In this document: piece after piece, positions 6,940 to 15,256 of the stretch | How the letters are laid out: each line of letters starts with the position of its first letter | How positions within the stretch are numbered: position 1 is the first letter of the stretch | From: Lacihabitans sp. LS3-19 | GTDB taxonomy: Bacteria; Bacteroidota; Bacteroidia; Cytophagales; Spirosomataceae | Assembly: GCF_024343575.1 (NCBI RefSeq) | Contig: NZ_RJUA01000123.1 | Coordinates: 1-59,545 of the forward strand | DNA length: 59,545 nucleotides | Direction: 5' to 3' | Notes under the pieces: model-generated | What the model saw: the letters and a program-made list of their open reading frames with translations, nothing else | Database searches by the model: none | What the model was told of the DNA's origin: nothing | Position numbers and translations under genes: made by a program

Positions 6940-7797
6940 CTACCCCTTCGGTCTCATCAATCCTTCTTGCACCACAGAAGCCACCAAAATGCCGTCTTTG
7001 GTGAATATATTACCACGGGTAAATCCACGGGCATTGCTGGCACTTGGGCTATCCATAGCATATAGTAGCCAGTCGTCTATTTTAAAATCTCTATGAAACC
7101 ACATGCCGTGGTCAAGACTCGCCATGAAGAGGTCTTTGTTGGGAAGAGGGCCTTTGGTATGCGGCAAGGTGGCTGTAGTGAGCAAATTATAGTCTGAAAC
7201 GTACGTCATTAACCTTTGGTGAACGTTGAGGTCGGCTACCAGTTTTTCGTTGGCTTTAAACCAAAAATTTCTGAAAGGAAGCTTAGTTTTGAAATCCAAA
7301 AGACTAACCTGCTCAACCATTCTGAATTCAAAGGGCCTTTCGTTTATAACCTGAAATATATGATCGGGTACGAACAGTTTGAATTTTTTAACAGTATCCA
7401 AGTCAGAAGGGAGATTTTCGGGGCCATCAACTTTAGGCATATCTATCTGATGATCAAATCCTTTCTGGATTTTTTGGAACGAAATAGACATGAAAAATAT
7501 AGCGATGCCATTTTGTTTGGCCACTACTCTTCTTGTACTAAAACTTCCGCCGTCTCTTATTTTTTCAACTTCAAACACTATGGGTATGGCTATGTCGCCA
7601 GCTAATAGGAAATAGGCATGCATAGAATGTGCAAATCGCTCTGGGTCAACAGTTTGTTGGGCGGCACTGAGAGCTTGGGCCAATACTTGTCCGCCAAAAA
7701 CGCGTTTCCAGGGAGCTTGGTAGTTTTGTCCTAAAAAAATCGAATCGCTTAACTTTTCAAGTCTTAATAGATTGACCAATTCATGGATATTGTTCAT
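6940..7797 (-). CDS. tesB: Acyl-CoA thioesterase II
   Basis: A 285-residue double hot-dog enzyme that hydrolyses acyl-CoAs to free fatty acids and CoA. The N-terminal half has the FLGQNYQAPWKRVFGGQVLAQ and FAHSMHAYFLLAGD motifs. The C-terminal half has LDHGMWFHR with the catalytic Asp and VVQEGLMR with the catalytic Gln. Length matches E. coli TesB. It is a single-gene unit between two blocks of low-complexity repeats, with no obvious partner. Confidence 0.95.
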   Translation of the reverse strand: MNNIHELVNLLRLEKLSDSIFLGQNYQAPWKRVFGGQVLAQALSAAQQTVDPERFAHSMHAYFLLAGDIAIPIVFEVEKIRDGGSFSTRRVVAKQNGIAIFFMSISFQKIQKGFDHQIDMPKVDGPENLPSDLDTVKKFKLFVPDHIFQVINERPFEFRMVEQVSLLDFKTKLPFRNFWFKANEKLVADLNVHQRLMTYVSDYNLLTTATLPHTKGPLPNKDLFMASLDHGMWFHRDFKIDDWLLYAMDSPSASNARGFTRGNIFTKDGILVASVVQEGLMRPKG

Positions 7798-7867
7798 TAT
7801 ATTTTCTCGTTTGTTGAATACAATTTTAGACCAAAATACTGGAAAATGCTAAGGAATGAGATGAAAA

Positions 7868-8125
7868 TTATGGAATAGCTGATTTGGGATTTATGATTTT
7901 GGATTTACGATTTGGGATTTACGATTTTAGATTTTTGATTTACGATTCAATCGATTTCCGATTTATTTGATTTACGATTTTAGATTTAGATTTTTGAACT
8001 TGATTCTTGAAATTAAATTTGATTCTTGAAAATAAATTTGATTTTGGTTTTGAATTTGATTTTGAACTTGAATTTGAACTTGAATTTGAACTTGAACTTG
8101 AACTTGAACTTGATTTAAACAAATC
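7868..8125. repeat. Low-complexity spacer upstream of tesB
   Basis: Repeats of GATTTACGATTTTAGATTT type (7868-7990) are followed by runs of TTGAACTTGAA (about 8045-8118). The latter is the inverse complement of the AAGTTCAA units on the other side of tesB. A 60-codon open frame on the minus strand reads as a serine/lysine run and is best explained by the repeat rather than a gene. Confidence 0.7.
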
Positions 8126-8131
8126 ACAAAA

Positions 8132-9370
8132 TTAATTCACGCCTGAAAATCTCGGATTAACTATACTATTGTTTATTGAACCGAAAGTGTAGTTCAAACC
8201 AAATGAAGTTAAGTAAGAGAATGTGGTAGCCAATTGCCTTCCACCTAATAGTACATTAGCGGCATCTCCGCTGCTTTTGGGTAGTGATATTTGGTTGTTT
8301 ATCTGGGAGCCGTTTCCGTAAAAACGCAAAGATAAGCCTTGGGCCACTCTCAGTGATAGGTCAATTTCTAAACTCAATCGATACCTTTCAAGGTTGTTAA
8401 GATATTGGTATCCAGATAGTTCGGCTGAGAAATTTCCCCAGTTTTGGGTAAAACCCAAAATGCCGGTTATTTGTTGGTAGGGAAGGGTTTCTTCTACTTT
8501 GTCAAAAACAGTCAGCTCTATATAATCAAAGTCTCTGATACCAGCTTGGTATATCCAGCGAAGTTGTTTTCTGTTAAATTCTTGAACCGGGAATACTGAA
8601 TATTCTAATGCTGGAGCAATACTTTTCGAGAACTTGATATTTTGGTAAACAGAATGATACCCTTTCACAAATCCGCCTAGTGACCAATGATTGTTAAAAG
8701 CCGCCACAAAAAGGCTGTTGAAGCCATAGTCGTTGACTTTGACAGTATTTGTTACTGAGTCCACCACCACACTATTGGTGCGGTTGTTATAATAGGAATA
8801 GAAGCTGAATTTAGATTTGTGGGTGGTTCTACCACCACGTATATTGCCATCAAAAGAAACATTTGACCTGTTACTTTCGCCTGAAAATCGTCCGTTTCCA
8901 CCAACTCCAAATATCCAGCTGTTCCATTTATCTTTCTTAAGCTCTGTTTTTTTCTGTTCGGTTTTATTAAAAGTTACTTTCACCAAATCTGCCGATTCTA
9001 TGCTTTTCAAATAGCCCAAAAGACCTAAACTTACAGCATTTAAAACTTTTTTTCGTCTTATATCCTCCGTTGCATCGGCTCTGGTAGAAAACCTTGTGGT
9101 GTCCAATTGTGTTCTGAAGCTATTTTGGCCTTCAAAATATATTGTATAGTTTGCTCCGCCTGATGCATTGCCATTGTCGGTAATTAGGACCAACACGTCT
9201 GCAGTGGCTTGGTCTCTTACAAAATTAAACATGGGTAGTTCGGCCTTCAAATAATCTGTATAGCACCTAGCGTTTTGACAGTTTAAGTAAACATTGAGGT
9301 CATTTACTTGACTAAAAGCAAAAGTAGAGCATAATATAAAAATTAAAGAATTGAAGCTTTTAATGAACAT
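8132..9370 (-). CDS. Exported outer-membrane beta-barrel protein, unknown function
   Basis: A 412-residue protein with a signal peptide ending at CSTFAFSQ (residues 1-21). The first part (25-130) is a small mixed domain containing two cysteines (LNCQNARC). From about residue 150 to the end come alternating hydrophobic strands with many aromatic residues, ending in strands typical of a DUF481-like barrel. This suggests an outer-membrane protein. It is transcribed alone; an orphan hairpin at 9449-9475 lies in its leader. I do not recognise a specific function. Confidence 0.75.
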   Translation of the reverse strand: MFIKSFNSLIFILCSTFAFSQVNDLNVYLNCQNARCYTDYLKAELPMFNFVRDQATADVLVLITDNGNASGGANYTIYFEGQNSFRTQLDTTRFSTRADATEDIRRKKVLNAVSLGLLGYLKSIESADLVKVTFNKTEQKKTELKKDKWNSWIFGVGGNGRFSGESNRSNVSFDGNIRGGRTTHKSKFSFYSYYNNRTNSVVVDSVTNTVKVNDYGFNSLFVAAFNNHWSLGGFVKGYHSVYQNIKFSKSIAPALEYSVFPVQEFNRKQLRWIYQAGIRDFDYIELTVFDKVEETLPYQQITGILGFTQNWGNFSAELSGYQYLNNLERYRLSLEIDLSLRVAQGLSLRFYGNGSQINNQISLPKSSGDAANVLLGGRQLATTFSYLTSFGLNYTFGSINNSIVNPRFSGVN

Positions 9371-9448
9371 GTTTTTTTATGAAGTTTTTTATTTTTTACA
9401 AAAATAGGCCAAAAATAATGAAATCTAATCTGTGGGTTTTTCAAAAGA

Positions 9449-9475
9449 AAAGCTCTCAGAAAATCCGAGAGCTTT
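9449..9475 (-). terminator. Terminator-like hairpin in the leader of the barrel-protein gene
   Basis: AAAGCTCTC and GAGAGCTTT form a perfect 9-bp stem with a 9-nt loop, followed on the minus strand by TCTTTTG. No minus-strand gene lies just upstream, so it could be an attenuator in the leader of the 8132-9370 gene or the trace of a lost gene. The rest of 9371-9680 shows nothing else. Confidence 0.5.
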
Positions 9476-9680
9476 AATCTAACCCCTAAAATAAACCACT
9501 ATAATATTCAAGAATAAGAAATTCTTTGAACTTAGTAGGATAACGCTCTAATGATTCTTTTTGTTGCCATTTAATTGTAAAATTTCATTAACAATCATTA
9601 ACAATAGCCAATACTAAACCTTTGAGGTGGTTTTAGCTCTAATAGGCAAAGATTTAAACAGCAATTAAAATTATAAGATC

Positions 9681-10127
9681 ATGAAAAAGACAGCAGCATT
9701 TATCGGCATTTTGAGTTTGGTTACAATGGGAACATTTGCTCAATACAATGGAGGAAATCACCGAAATAATGGTCCATCTAATGATAGATACGCCCATAGT
9801 AAATTCGACAAAAAGGGGGGATTTGACGACAACTGGGGGTATGATCGAAATTATAATCGCGTGAATGACCCAAAAGCTATGGCTATTAATTCTTATCAAA
9901 GACAAGCAAAGATGCGAATCAATGAAGGAATACGAAGAGGAAGAATCACAAGACTAGAGGCCAATAGATTGATGCGTTTTTATGATAATATAGAAAGAAA
10001 AGAGAATCGATTTATGAGAAATGGTCGTATATCAAGAGCGGAGGCGAGAGAGTTAGACCGCGATTTGGATCAATTAAATAGAATGATAACCAAGGAGACA
10101 AGAGATTTAGAGAGAAGAAGATTTTAG
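9681..10127 (+). CDS. Small exported basic protein
   Basis: A 148-residue protein with a clear signal peptide (MKKTAAFIGILSLVTMGTFAQ). A disordered Asn/Gly/Asp-rich stretch (22-60) follows, and then two arginine-rich helices from 70 to 148 with a repeated INEGIRRGRITRLEANRL / MRNGRISRAEARELDRDL pattern. The duplicated motif is seen in small Bacteroidota periplasmic proteins of unknown function. It is monocistronic and followed by a strong terminator. Confidence 0.75.
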   Translation: MKKTAAFIGILSLVTMGTFAQYNGGNHRNNGPSNDRYAHSKFDKKGGFDDNWGYDRNYNRVNDPKAMAINSYQRQAKMRINEGIRRGRITRLEANRLMRFYDNIERKENRFMRNGRISRAEARELDRDLDQLNRMITKETRDLERRRF

Positions 10128-10152
10128 TGGAGTAATAGTTTTTTAGAATAAA

Positions 10153-10189
10153 ATGGGCGGCTTGTTTTAGCCGACCCATTTTTTTTTAC
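10153..10189 (+). terminator. Rho-independent terminator
   Basis: ATGGGCGGCT pairs with AGCCGACCCAT around TGTTTT and is followed by nine T residues. It ends the 9681-10127 gene and overlaps the tail of the convergent gene at 10190. Confidence 0.85.
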
Positions 10190-11029
10190 TTATTTGAAAT
10201 TATCCAAAGCCTTTTTGGCATCCTCCAACACGGCTGAAGTGGCTTTTAACCTATTTTTGGCATCAAAAAGATTGTCTTTTAAGGCATCAAATTCTTTTTC
10301 TTTTTTACTGAGTTTTGTTTCGGCTTTTTCTTTTTCTTTCTGGATTTTAGCAATTTCCTTTTCTTTTTTAGTAGAAGCTTTTACTAGTTCCTCTTTCGCT
10401 TTTTCTTCTTCAGCTTGCGGATCAGAATATAACTCATTTACAATCTCCTCTTTTTCAGATAAAGCTTTCGTAAGTTTTTCTGGCGAAGCATCTAGCTTTT
10501 TGCCGAGTTTTTCTTGCTCTTTCAGATTGGTTTCTAAAGCCTTTTCGGTTTTAGAAAGGTATTTGTTAGCTTCAGCTAAATTATCTTGAGCAAGTTTTAT
10601 ATTCTCCTTTAAAAGCTCCTCTTCAAGGTTTCGTAGGGTATATTTTTGAAAATTTTCTACAAAAGCTATTGCTTCTCTGTCTTTCATTTCGAAACTCGAA
10701 AGAGCTTTTTCGTTTTTATCCAAAAAGAAAAACACTACTTTCTCCATTTTTTTGGTGCTTTCCCTTACGATGTCAATATATGCCAATTCATCCGCAATAT
10801 TTTGGCCTTTCAGTTTTTCAAGTCGTTTCAAGTATTTTTCGGGAGAAGACACTTTTCCAAATCCATCCAAATAATCTTCAAGGTCTTTGTTTAGGTCTTT
10901 TTCGTCTTGATTAGAAATAATATAGAATGAAGACTTTGCTGTGCCACTGTGCAGGTTGTTGCCTCTATAAACCTGAGCAGATGCATTAATAAATGAGAAA
11001 GCGATCAAAAAGTAAGCTAGAATTTTCAT
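10190..11029 (-). CDS. Exported coiled-coil protein
   Basis: A 279-residue protein with a signal peptide (MKILAYFLIAFSFINASAQ). A mixed region of about 100 residues comes next, and then a long, highly charged Lys/Glu coiled coil from about residue 125 to 279. The heptad-like stretch has no specific domain signature. It ends at the terminator shared with the convergent gene and starts 16 bp after the stop of the upstream methyltransferase gene, so the two are probably co-transcribed. A periplasmic scaffold role is possible; the function is unknown. Confidence 0.75.
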   Translation of the reverse strand: MKILAYFLIAFSFINASAQVYRGNNLHSGTAKSSFYIISNQDEKDLNKDLEDYLDGFGKVSSPEKYLKRLEKLKGQNIADELAYIDIVRESTKKMEKVVFFFLDKNEKALSSFEMKDREAIAFVENFQKYTLRNLEEELLKENIKLAQDNLAEANKYLSKTEKALETNLKEQEKLGKKLDASPEKLTKALSEKEEIVNELYSDPQAEEEKAKEELVKASTKKEKEIAKIQKEKEKAETKLSKKEKEFDALKDNLFDAKNRLKATSAVLEDAKKALDNFK

Positions 11030-11045
11030 TGTTTTAAAGTATTTA

Positions 11046-12221
11046 TCATTGAATTTTATTGCATATTAACACCAATTTTTTCTTTTTTAGATTTTCTGTA
11101 AAAAAAACATATTTATCTCCTCCATCTTTCCAGCCTAGCTCTTTTTTGATTTGGTCTGGTGTCTTCGGGAAATTCCTAACCGCAACGTTTGCTTTTTTTA
11201 TAGTTTTTAACTCTTTTTTGTCATAATTTCTTTGTTCCTCTATTTCGAAAATCCTTCCAGGAAAATCTCCTTTAATCTCACCAGAAGTATATAAATGACT
11301 GCTAGGCGAAAGTTTTTCTAAACCAAAAATATTTCCAACAGACTTAAATCCTCCAGCTTTCATAATAGCGGCATTGGCTTCGAAAAGGTATTTTTTTGGC
11401 TCTGAAAATTGGCTCATTGTGGCTTTTTCATCAGAAAATCTAAATTGGAATTCTTTTCCGTTTCCACCAAGGTTCACACAAGAAATAACAGGGTCTGCAT
11501 TTTCTGTTTTTTTCAAAATAAAAACCAATTCCTTTACCTCGTTTTTTTCGGCAAGTATTATGACTTCATCCACCAACTTAAGTAACGACAAACTCTCTTT
11601 AATGTCTAGCATTGGAGAGTATTTTATCATAAATGTTTCGGTGTTTTCTAATATTAAGTCTTTGATATCTAAAATATTAGGCGAGCAATCTTGGATGCTT
11701 ACCATTTTTCTGTTGGCATGGTCTCTTCGGGCTGGATCTGCATAGATAAAGTCCAGTTTTTCCTCAAAAGATAACGATTCCGCATTAGAATTTGTTAAAG
11801 AAATGTTTTTTGAACCTAATTTTTCGAAGTTATTTTTTACGATTTCACTTAGCTCTAGGTTGATTTCATTGTGGGTGAATTTCTCAAAGTTTTTTGCAAA
11901 AAAATAGGCGTCAACACCCAAACCTCCCGTTAAATCCATTCCGTTTTTGCCTGATACTTTTTGGCTTTTGTAAGTGGCGGTTGCCTCTGATGAAGATTGC
12001 TCCAAAGATATTTTTGGTGGAGCCAATAAGCCTTCGATATTCGCCCAAGAGGGTATTTTCTTTGCTATTGTTTCATTGAAAATACTCTGATTTACTACTA
12101 ATTTCAATGTTTCAGCGTCAAGTTTCAGCGGATTTTTTAATACAAAATCATTCGGATTTATTTTTCCTAAATCTTTGGCGATAGCTGCAGCTTTGATAAG
12201 GTTTCCTAGTTTTTCGTTCAA
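11046..12221 (-). CDS. Class I SAM-dependent methyltransferase with THUMP-like domain
   Basis: A 391-residue protein. The SAM-binding loop is MDLTGGLGVDAYFFAK (about residues 94-109), and the catalytic motif IV is IYADPARRDHANRK near residue 160, a DPxxR form seen in enzymes acting on RNA. The C-terminal portion (about 285-390) matches the THUMP-like domain found in this Bacteroidota family. This suggests RNA modification, but the substrate is not known. It lies upstream of the coiled-coil gene in a probable two-gene unit. Confidence 0.88.
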   Translation of the reverse strand: MNEKLGNLIKAAAIAKDLGKINPNDFVLKNPLKLDAETLKLVVNQSIFNETIAKKIPSWANIEGLLAPPKISLEQSSSEATATYKSQKVSGKNGMDLTGGLGVDAYFFAKNFEKFTHNEINLELSEIVKNNFEKLGSKNISLTNSNAESLSFEEKLDFIYADPARRDHANRKMVSIQDCSPNILDIKDLILENTETFMIKYSPMLDIKESLSLLKLVDEVIILAEKNEVKELVFILKKTENADPVISCVNLGGNGKEFQFRFSDEKATMSQFSEPKKYLFEANAAIMKAGGFKSVGNIFGLEKLSPSSHLYTSGEIKGDFPGRIFEIEEQRNYDKKELKTIKKANVAVRNFPKTPDQIKKELGWKDGGDKYVFFTENLKKKKLVLICNKIQ

Positions 12222-12301
12222 AAGATCTTTTTTTTACAAATTAAAATGAAGCTAATCGATTTTTAGTGATTTTTATAAAAAATGAAAGGCCATAACACAA
12301 A

Positions 12302-12326
12302 AAAGCATCCCGAAAGATGCTTTTCT
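12302..12326 (-). terminator. Terminator of the sigma-factor operon
   Basis: AAAAGCATC and GATGCTTTT form a 9-bp stem with loop CCGAAA, followed by T residues on the minus strand, 16 bp beyond the stop at 12342. Confidence 0.85.
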
Positions 12327-12341
12327 AAATATTTTATGTTC

Positions 12342-12782
12342 TTAGTTTCTTCCTTGACGCTCTTTCAGTTTATCTAAAAGCATCTGATTAAATTTCCTTT
12401 CGGTGGCTAAAAGACTTGAATATTGCTGAGGAGAAATAACTTTCATAAAACTATCTCTGTATTTTTTAGTAATATCCAACTCTGATTGTTGAAGATCTAA
12501 GATTTTATCTTGGTTTTTTAAAGCCTCTGCATTGGACTGGTTTTCGCCGTTATTTCTGCTCAATCTTCTGATTTGTTGGTGCACATCGTTTTTTTCGTCA
12601 GAATATGCATTATAAATTGGCCAGAACTTCTCTGCTTGACTTTCTGTTAATTTCAATTCGTTGGTAATCATACCAATCTTCATCGCTTTTATTTTTTCCC
12701 CTCCGGGTGCCTGTCCACCAGGTCTTTGGCCAAATGCGAAAGTACTAATAATCAGGAAAATAAAGGTTAATATATTTTTCAT
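12342..12782 (-). CDS. Periplasmic Spy/CpxP-like protein of an ECF sigma operon
   Basis: A 146-residue protein with a signal peptide ending at STFAFGQ, a short Gly/Pro-rich segment, then a helical LTESQAEKFWPIYNAY motif and a second SPQQYSSLLATERKF helix. This is the pattern of small LTxxQ/CpxP-like proteins that follow ECF sigma factors in Bacteroidota, sometimes labelled sensor of ECF-type sigma factor. It begins 1 bp after the stop of the gene upstream, so translation is likely coupled. It probably acts in the periplasm as a chaperone-like or stress-sensing partner. Confidence 0.82.
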   Translation of the reverse strand: MKNILTFIFLIISTFAFGQRPGGQAPGGEKIKAMKIGMITNELKLTESQAEKFWPIYNAYSDEKNDVHQQIRRLSRNNGENQSNAEALKNQDKILDLQQSELDITKKYRDSFMKVISPQQYSSLLATERKFNQMLLDKLKERQGRN

Positions 12783-12783
12783 T

Positions 12784-13590
12784 TTAAATATTATTTTCTT
12801 TAATAAATTGTTCTAGTTCTTGGTCGCTTACTTCCAGATTTACCGGTACAGTGATGGTTTCGTCAACTACTGTTTCCAACTGTGTGTCTGTGAGCGGTTG
12901 GTCTGCAAGGTAGGCTATCATTTCTTCATTGCTGATGTCGGCAAACGCATCTTTTGGTTGCGATTGTCTGTAAAACAAAACCGAAATCGCACTGATTAAT
13001 AAAATAGCTGCAGCATTTCTGAAATACTTGAATCCGCCTTTCTGAACAGTAAAGTTGCTCTTTTTCTGTTCTACGGTTTTGCTCAATATATCGTTTTCAA
13101 GGCTGTCAAAATAGCCTTCTGGCGTTTCAAGTTTATCAGCACCTTTAAGAATCTCAATATTTTTCTTGGCTAATATTTGCTCTTCCAAATTTTCAAAATA
13201 CCCTTCAGGCGTAGATAAATTGCCTTTGGATTTGAAAATATCTATTTTCGCTTTGCCCAATATCTCTGATTCTAAATTTTCAAAATACCCTTCAGGCGTT
13301 GCTATATTTCCTTTTGTTTTGAAAATATCTATTTTGGCTTTGCCTAAAATCTCAGCTTCAAGATTTTCGAAATAACCTTTTTCTACACTTGGCGAACCTG
13401 CTTTTTTCAGGCTTTCTATTTTGATTTGTGAAAGAATATTTGATTCTAAATCTTCGAAGTATTCAGCTGAAACTTCCTGATTTTTAAGTTCTTGGATGTG
13501 AACTTGAGCCATCACATTCTCTTCCAATTCCTCGAAGTAGCCTTCGGGAACTTTGTACGGATGATGTATTTTGTTTATCTCAATATTCAT
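12784..13590 (-). CDS. Putative anti-sigma membrane protein with six N-terminal repeats
   Basis: A 268-residue protein. Residues 1-170 consist of six copies of a 27-30-residue unit built on PEGYFENLEAEILGKAKI. One membrane segment (about 193-209, NAAAILLISAISVLFY) follows, and then an acidic periplasmic tail. Short versions of the PEGYF motif occur at the start of proteins encoded next to ECF sigma factors in this phylum. Expansion to six copies is unusual, and two of them are nearly identical. It lies 45 bp after the sigma factor and 1 bp before the periplasmic partner. The anti-sigma role is inferred from position and topology. Confidence 0.78.
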   Translation of the reverse strand: MNIEINKIHHPYKVPEGYFEELEENVMAQVHIQELKNQEVSAEYFEDLESNILSQIKIESLKKAGSPSVEKGYFENLEAEILGKAKIDIFKTKGNIATPEGYFENLESEILGKAKIDIFKSKGNLSTPEGYFENLEEQILAKKNIEILKGADKLETPEGYFDSLENDILSKTVEQKKSNFTVQKGGFKYFRNAAAILLISAISVLFYRQSQPKDAFADISNEEMIAYLADQPLTDTQLETVVDETITVPVNLEVSDQELEQFIKENNI

Positions 13591-13635
13591 AATCTTTTTA
13601 ATCTTGTCTCTTTGACATTTATTCCTGCAAAAGGT

Positions 13636-14181
13636 TTAGTTCTTTGTCAGAAATTCTTCTATTTTTTTTACGGCAAAGTGATAGGTAGCTTTTAATCCAC
13701 CGACCGAAGTCTCCGTAATTTCGGCGATTTCTTCGTATTTTAATTCTTCAAAATACTTTAGATTAAACACAACTCTTTGTTTGTCAGTGAGTAGGAGCAG
13801 AGCCTTTTGCAATTTCATCTCTATCTCTTCACCTCCCATGTAGGTGTCGCTTTTTGATGATTCTAGCGTGGCTACAAGCATTTCGTTGTCGTCAATGGAT
13901 ATGCCTCTGTCTTTTTTCTTTTTTTGCAGGAATGTCAGGGCTTCGTTTGTAGCGATTCTGTACAACCATGTGTAAAGTTTAGAGTCACCTCTAAATTTAT
14001 CTAGGTTTCTCCAGATTTTTATGAAAGCCTCCTGCGTCACGTCGTCGGCATCGTCATGGTCTATGACAATTTTCCGTACATGGTAATAAATCTTTTCTTT
14101 ATAGGCCTTCAAAATACCTCTAAAGGCTTTTTCATGCTCAGCAGGATCTGCTAGTAGGGCAATAATTTCTTCGTCTTTCAT
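13636..14181 (-). CDS. ECF-type RNA polymerase sigma factor
   Basis: A 181-residue sigma-70 family protein. Region 2 carries DDADDVTQEAFIKIWRNLDKFRGDSKLYTWLYRIATNEAL segments (residues about 45-85). Region 4 carries LLLLTDKQRVVFNLKYFEELKYEEIAEI with a helix-turn-helix near residues 135-170. The start chosen is the Met at 14181 (MKDEEIIALL); the upstream in-frame Met would add 13 unconserved residues. It heads a three-gene operon with the repeat-bearing membrane protein and the Spy/CpxP-like protein. Membrane-anchored anti-sigma control is the likely regulation. Confidence 0.93.
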   Translation of the reverse strand: MKDEEIIALLADPAEHEKAFRGILKAYKEKIYYHVRKIVIDHDDADDVTQEAFIKIWRNLDKFRGDSKLYTWLYRIATNEALTFLQKKKKDRGISIDDNEMLVATLESSKSDTYMGGEEIEMKLQKALLLLTDKQRVVFNLKYFEELKYEEIAEITETSVGGLKATYHFAVKKIEEFLTKN

Positions 14182-14239
14182 ATTAAAAAAAAGTCTTGGA
14201 GCTACGGTTAGACTCTCCAAGACTCAAAAGGTTTAATTA

Positions 14240-15193
14240 TTATTTTCTAGCAATAACTTTCTTAACGGCTGCTATGATGTTTTTAGAATCCAAACCATAT
14301 TTCACCATCAATTGCTCCGGTGTACCCGACTCACCAAATGAATCTTTCACGGCAATGTACTCTTGTGGAGCCAAAAACTCCTGAGCCAAGGTTTGAGCCA
14401 CGGCATCTCCAAGGCCACCATTGGCTTGGTGTTCTTCACAAGTTACTACACATTTTGTCTTCTTTACAGATTTCAAAATCGCCGCAGTATCCAAAGGTTT
14501 AATAGTATGAATATTGATGATTTCAGCATCAATTCCTTCTTCAGCCAATGCCTCACCTGCTTTGATGGCTTCCCATACCAAGTGGCCTGTTGCTATGATA
14601 GTTACGTCTTTTCCTTCGTTTACCATCCAAGCTTTTCCTATCTCAAATTTCTGATCTGCAGGTGTAAACACAGGCACAACTGGACGACCAAAACGTAAAT
14701 AAACGGGACCTTCAAAATCCGCAACAGCCTTGGTAGCAGCCTTGGTTTGGTTGTAGTCACAAGGGTTTATAACGGTCATATTCGGCATGGCACGCATCAT
14801 GGCCAAGTCTTCCAATATTTGGTGTGTAGCACCGTCTTCGCCAAGGGTAAGTCCAGCATGCGAAACGGCAACCTTTACGTTTTTGTCTGAATAAGCGATA
14901 GACTGACGGATTTGGTCATACACTCTACCCGAACCGAAGTTGGCAAAAGTAGTAGCATAAGGAATTTTACCGCCGATAGTCAATCCAGCCGCTATACCCA
15001 TCATGTTAGCTTCAGCAATACCCGTTTGTATAAAACGCTCTGGGTGGTTTTTGATAAAAGGGGCGATTTTAAGTGAGCCCACCAAGTCAGCACAAAGTGC
15101 CACTACATTGGGATGACTTTCTCCAAGCTCAGTCATGGCATCTCCAAAACCCGAGCGTGTATCTTTTGATTCTGTATATGTATATTTTTTCAT
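14240..15193 (-). CDS. Transketolase, C-terminal subunit
   Basis: A 317-residue protein holding the pyrimidine-binding and C-terminal domains of a split transketolase. It shows the cofactor-activating Glu region QTGIAEANMMGIAAG (about residue 60) and the C-terminal VTCEEHQANGGLGDAVAQ. With the N-terminal subunit encoded 63 bp upstream it transfers two-carbon units in the non-oxidative pentose phosphate pathway, using thiamine diphosphate. The split form is common in Bacteroidota and archaea. The stop lies close to the divergently unrelated sigma-factor start, with 58 bp between. Confidence 0.94.
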   Translation of the reverse strand: MKKYTYTESKDTRSGFGDAMTELGESHPNVVALCADLVGSLKIAPFIKNHPERFIQTGIAEANMMGIAAGLTIGGKIPYATTFANFGSGRVYDQIRQSIAYSDKNVKVAVSHAGLTLGEDGATHQILEDLAMMRAMPNMTVINPCDYNQTKAATKAVADFEGPVYLRFGRPVVPVFTPADQKFEIGKAWMVNEGKDVTIIATGHLVWEAIKAGEALAEEGIDAEIINIHTIKPLDTAAILKSVKKTKCVVTCEEHQANGGLGDAVAQTLAQEFLAPQEYIAVKDSFGESGTPEQLMVKYGLDSKNIIAAVKKVIARK

Positions 15194-15256
15194 TGTATTC
15201 GTTTTTGACCTTTAGCGATTTTCACTTCGCTTTGAGGTAAAGGTTTGAATGATAGA

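Noticed and set aside
7940-8122. Minus-strand open frame of 60 codons rich in Ser, Lys and Asn
   Set aside because: It is a direct translation of the TTGAACTTGAA and GATTTACGATT repeats; no start context or conserved domain.
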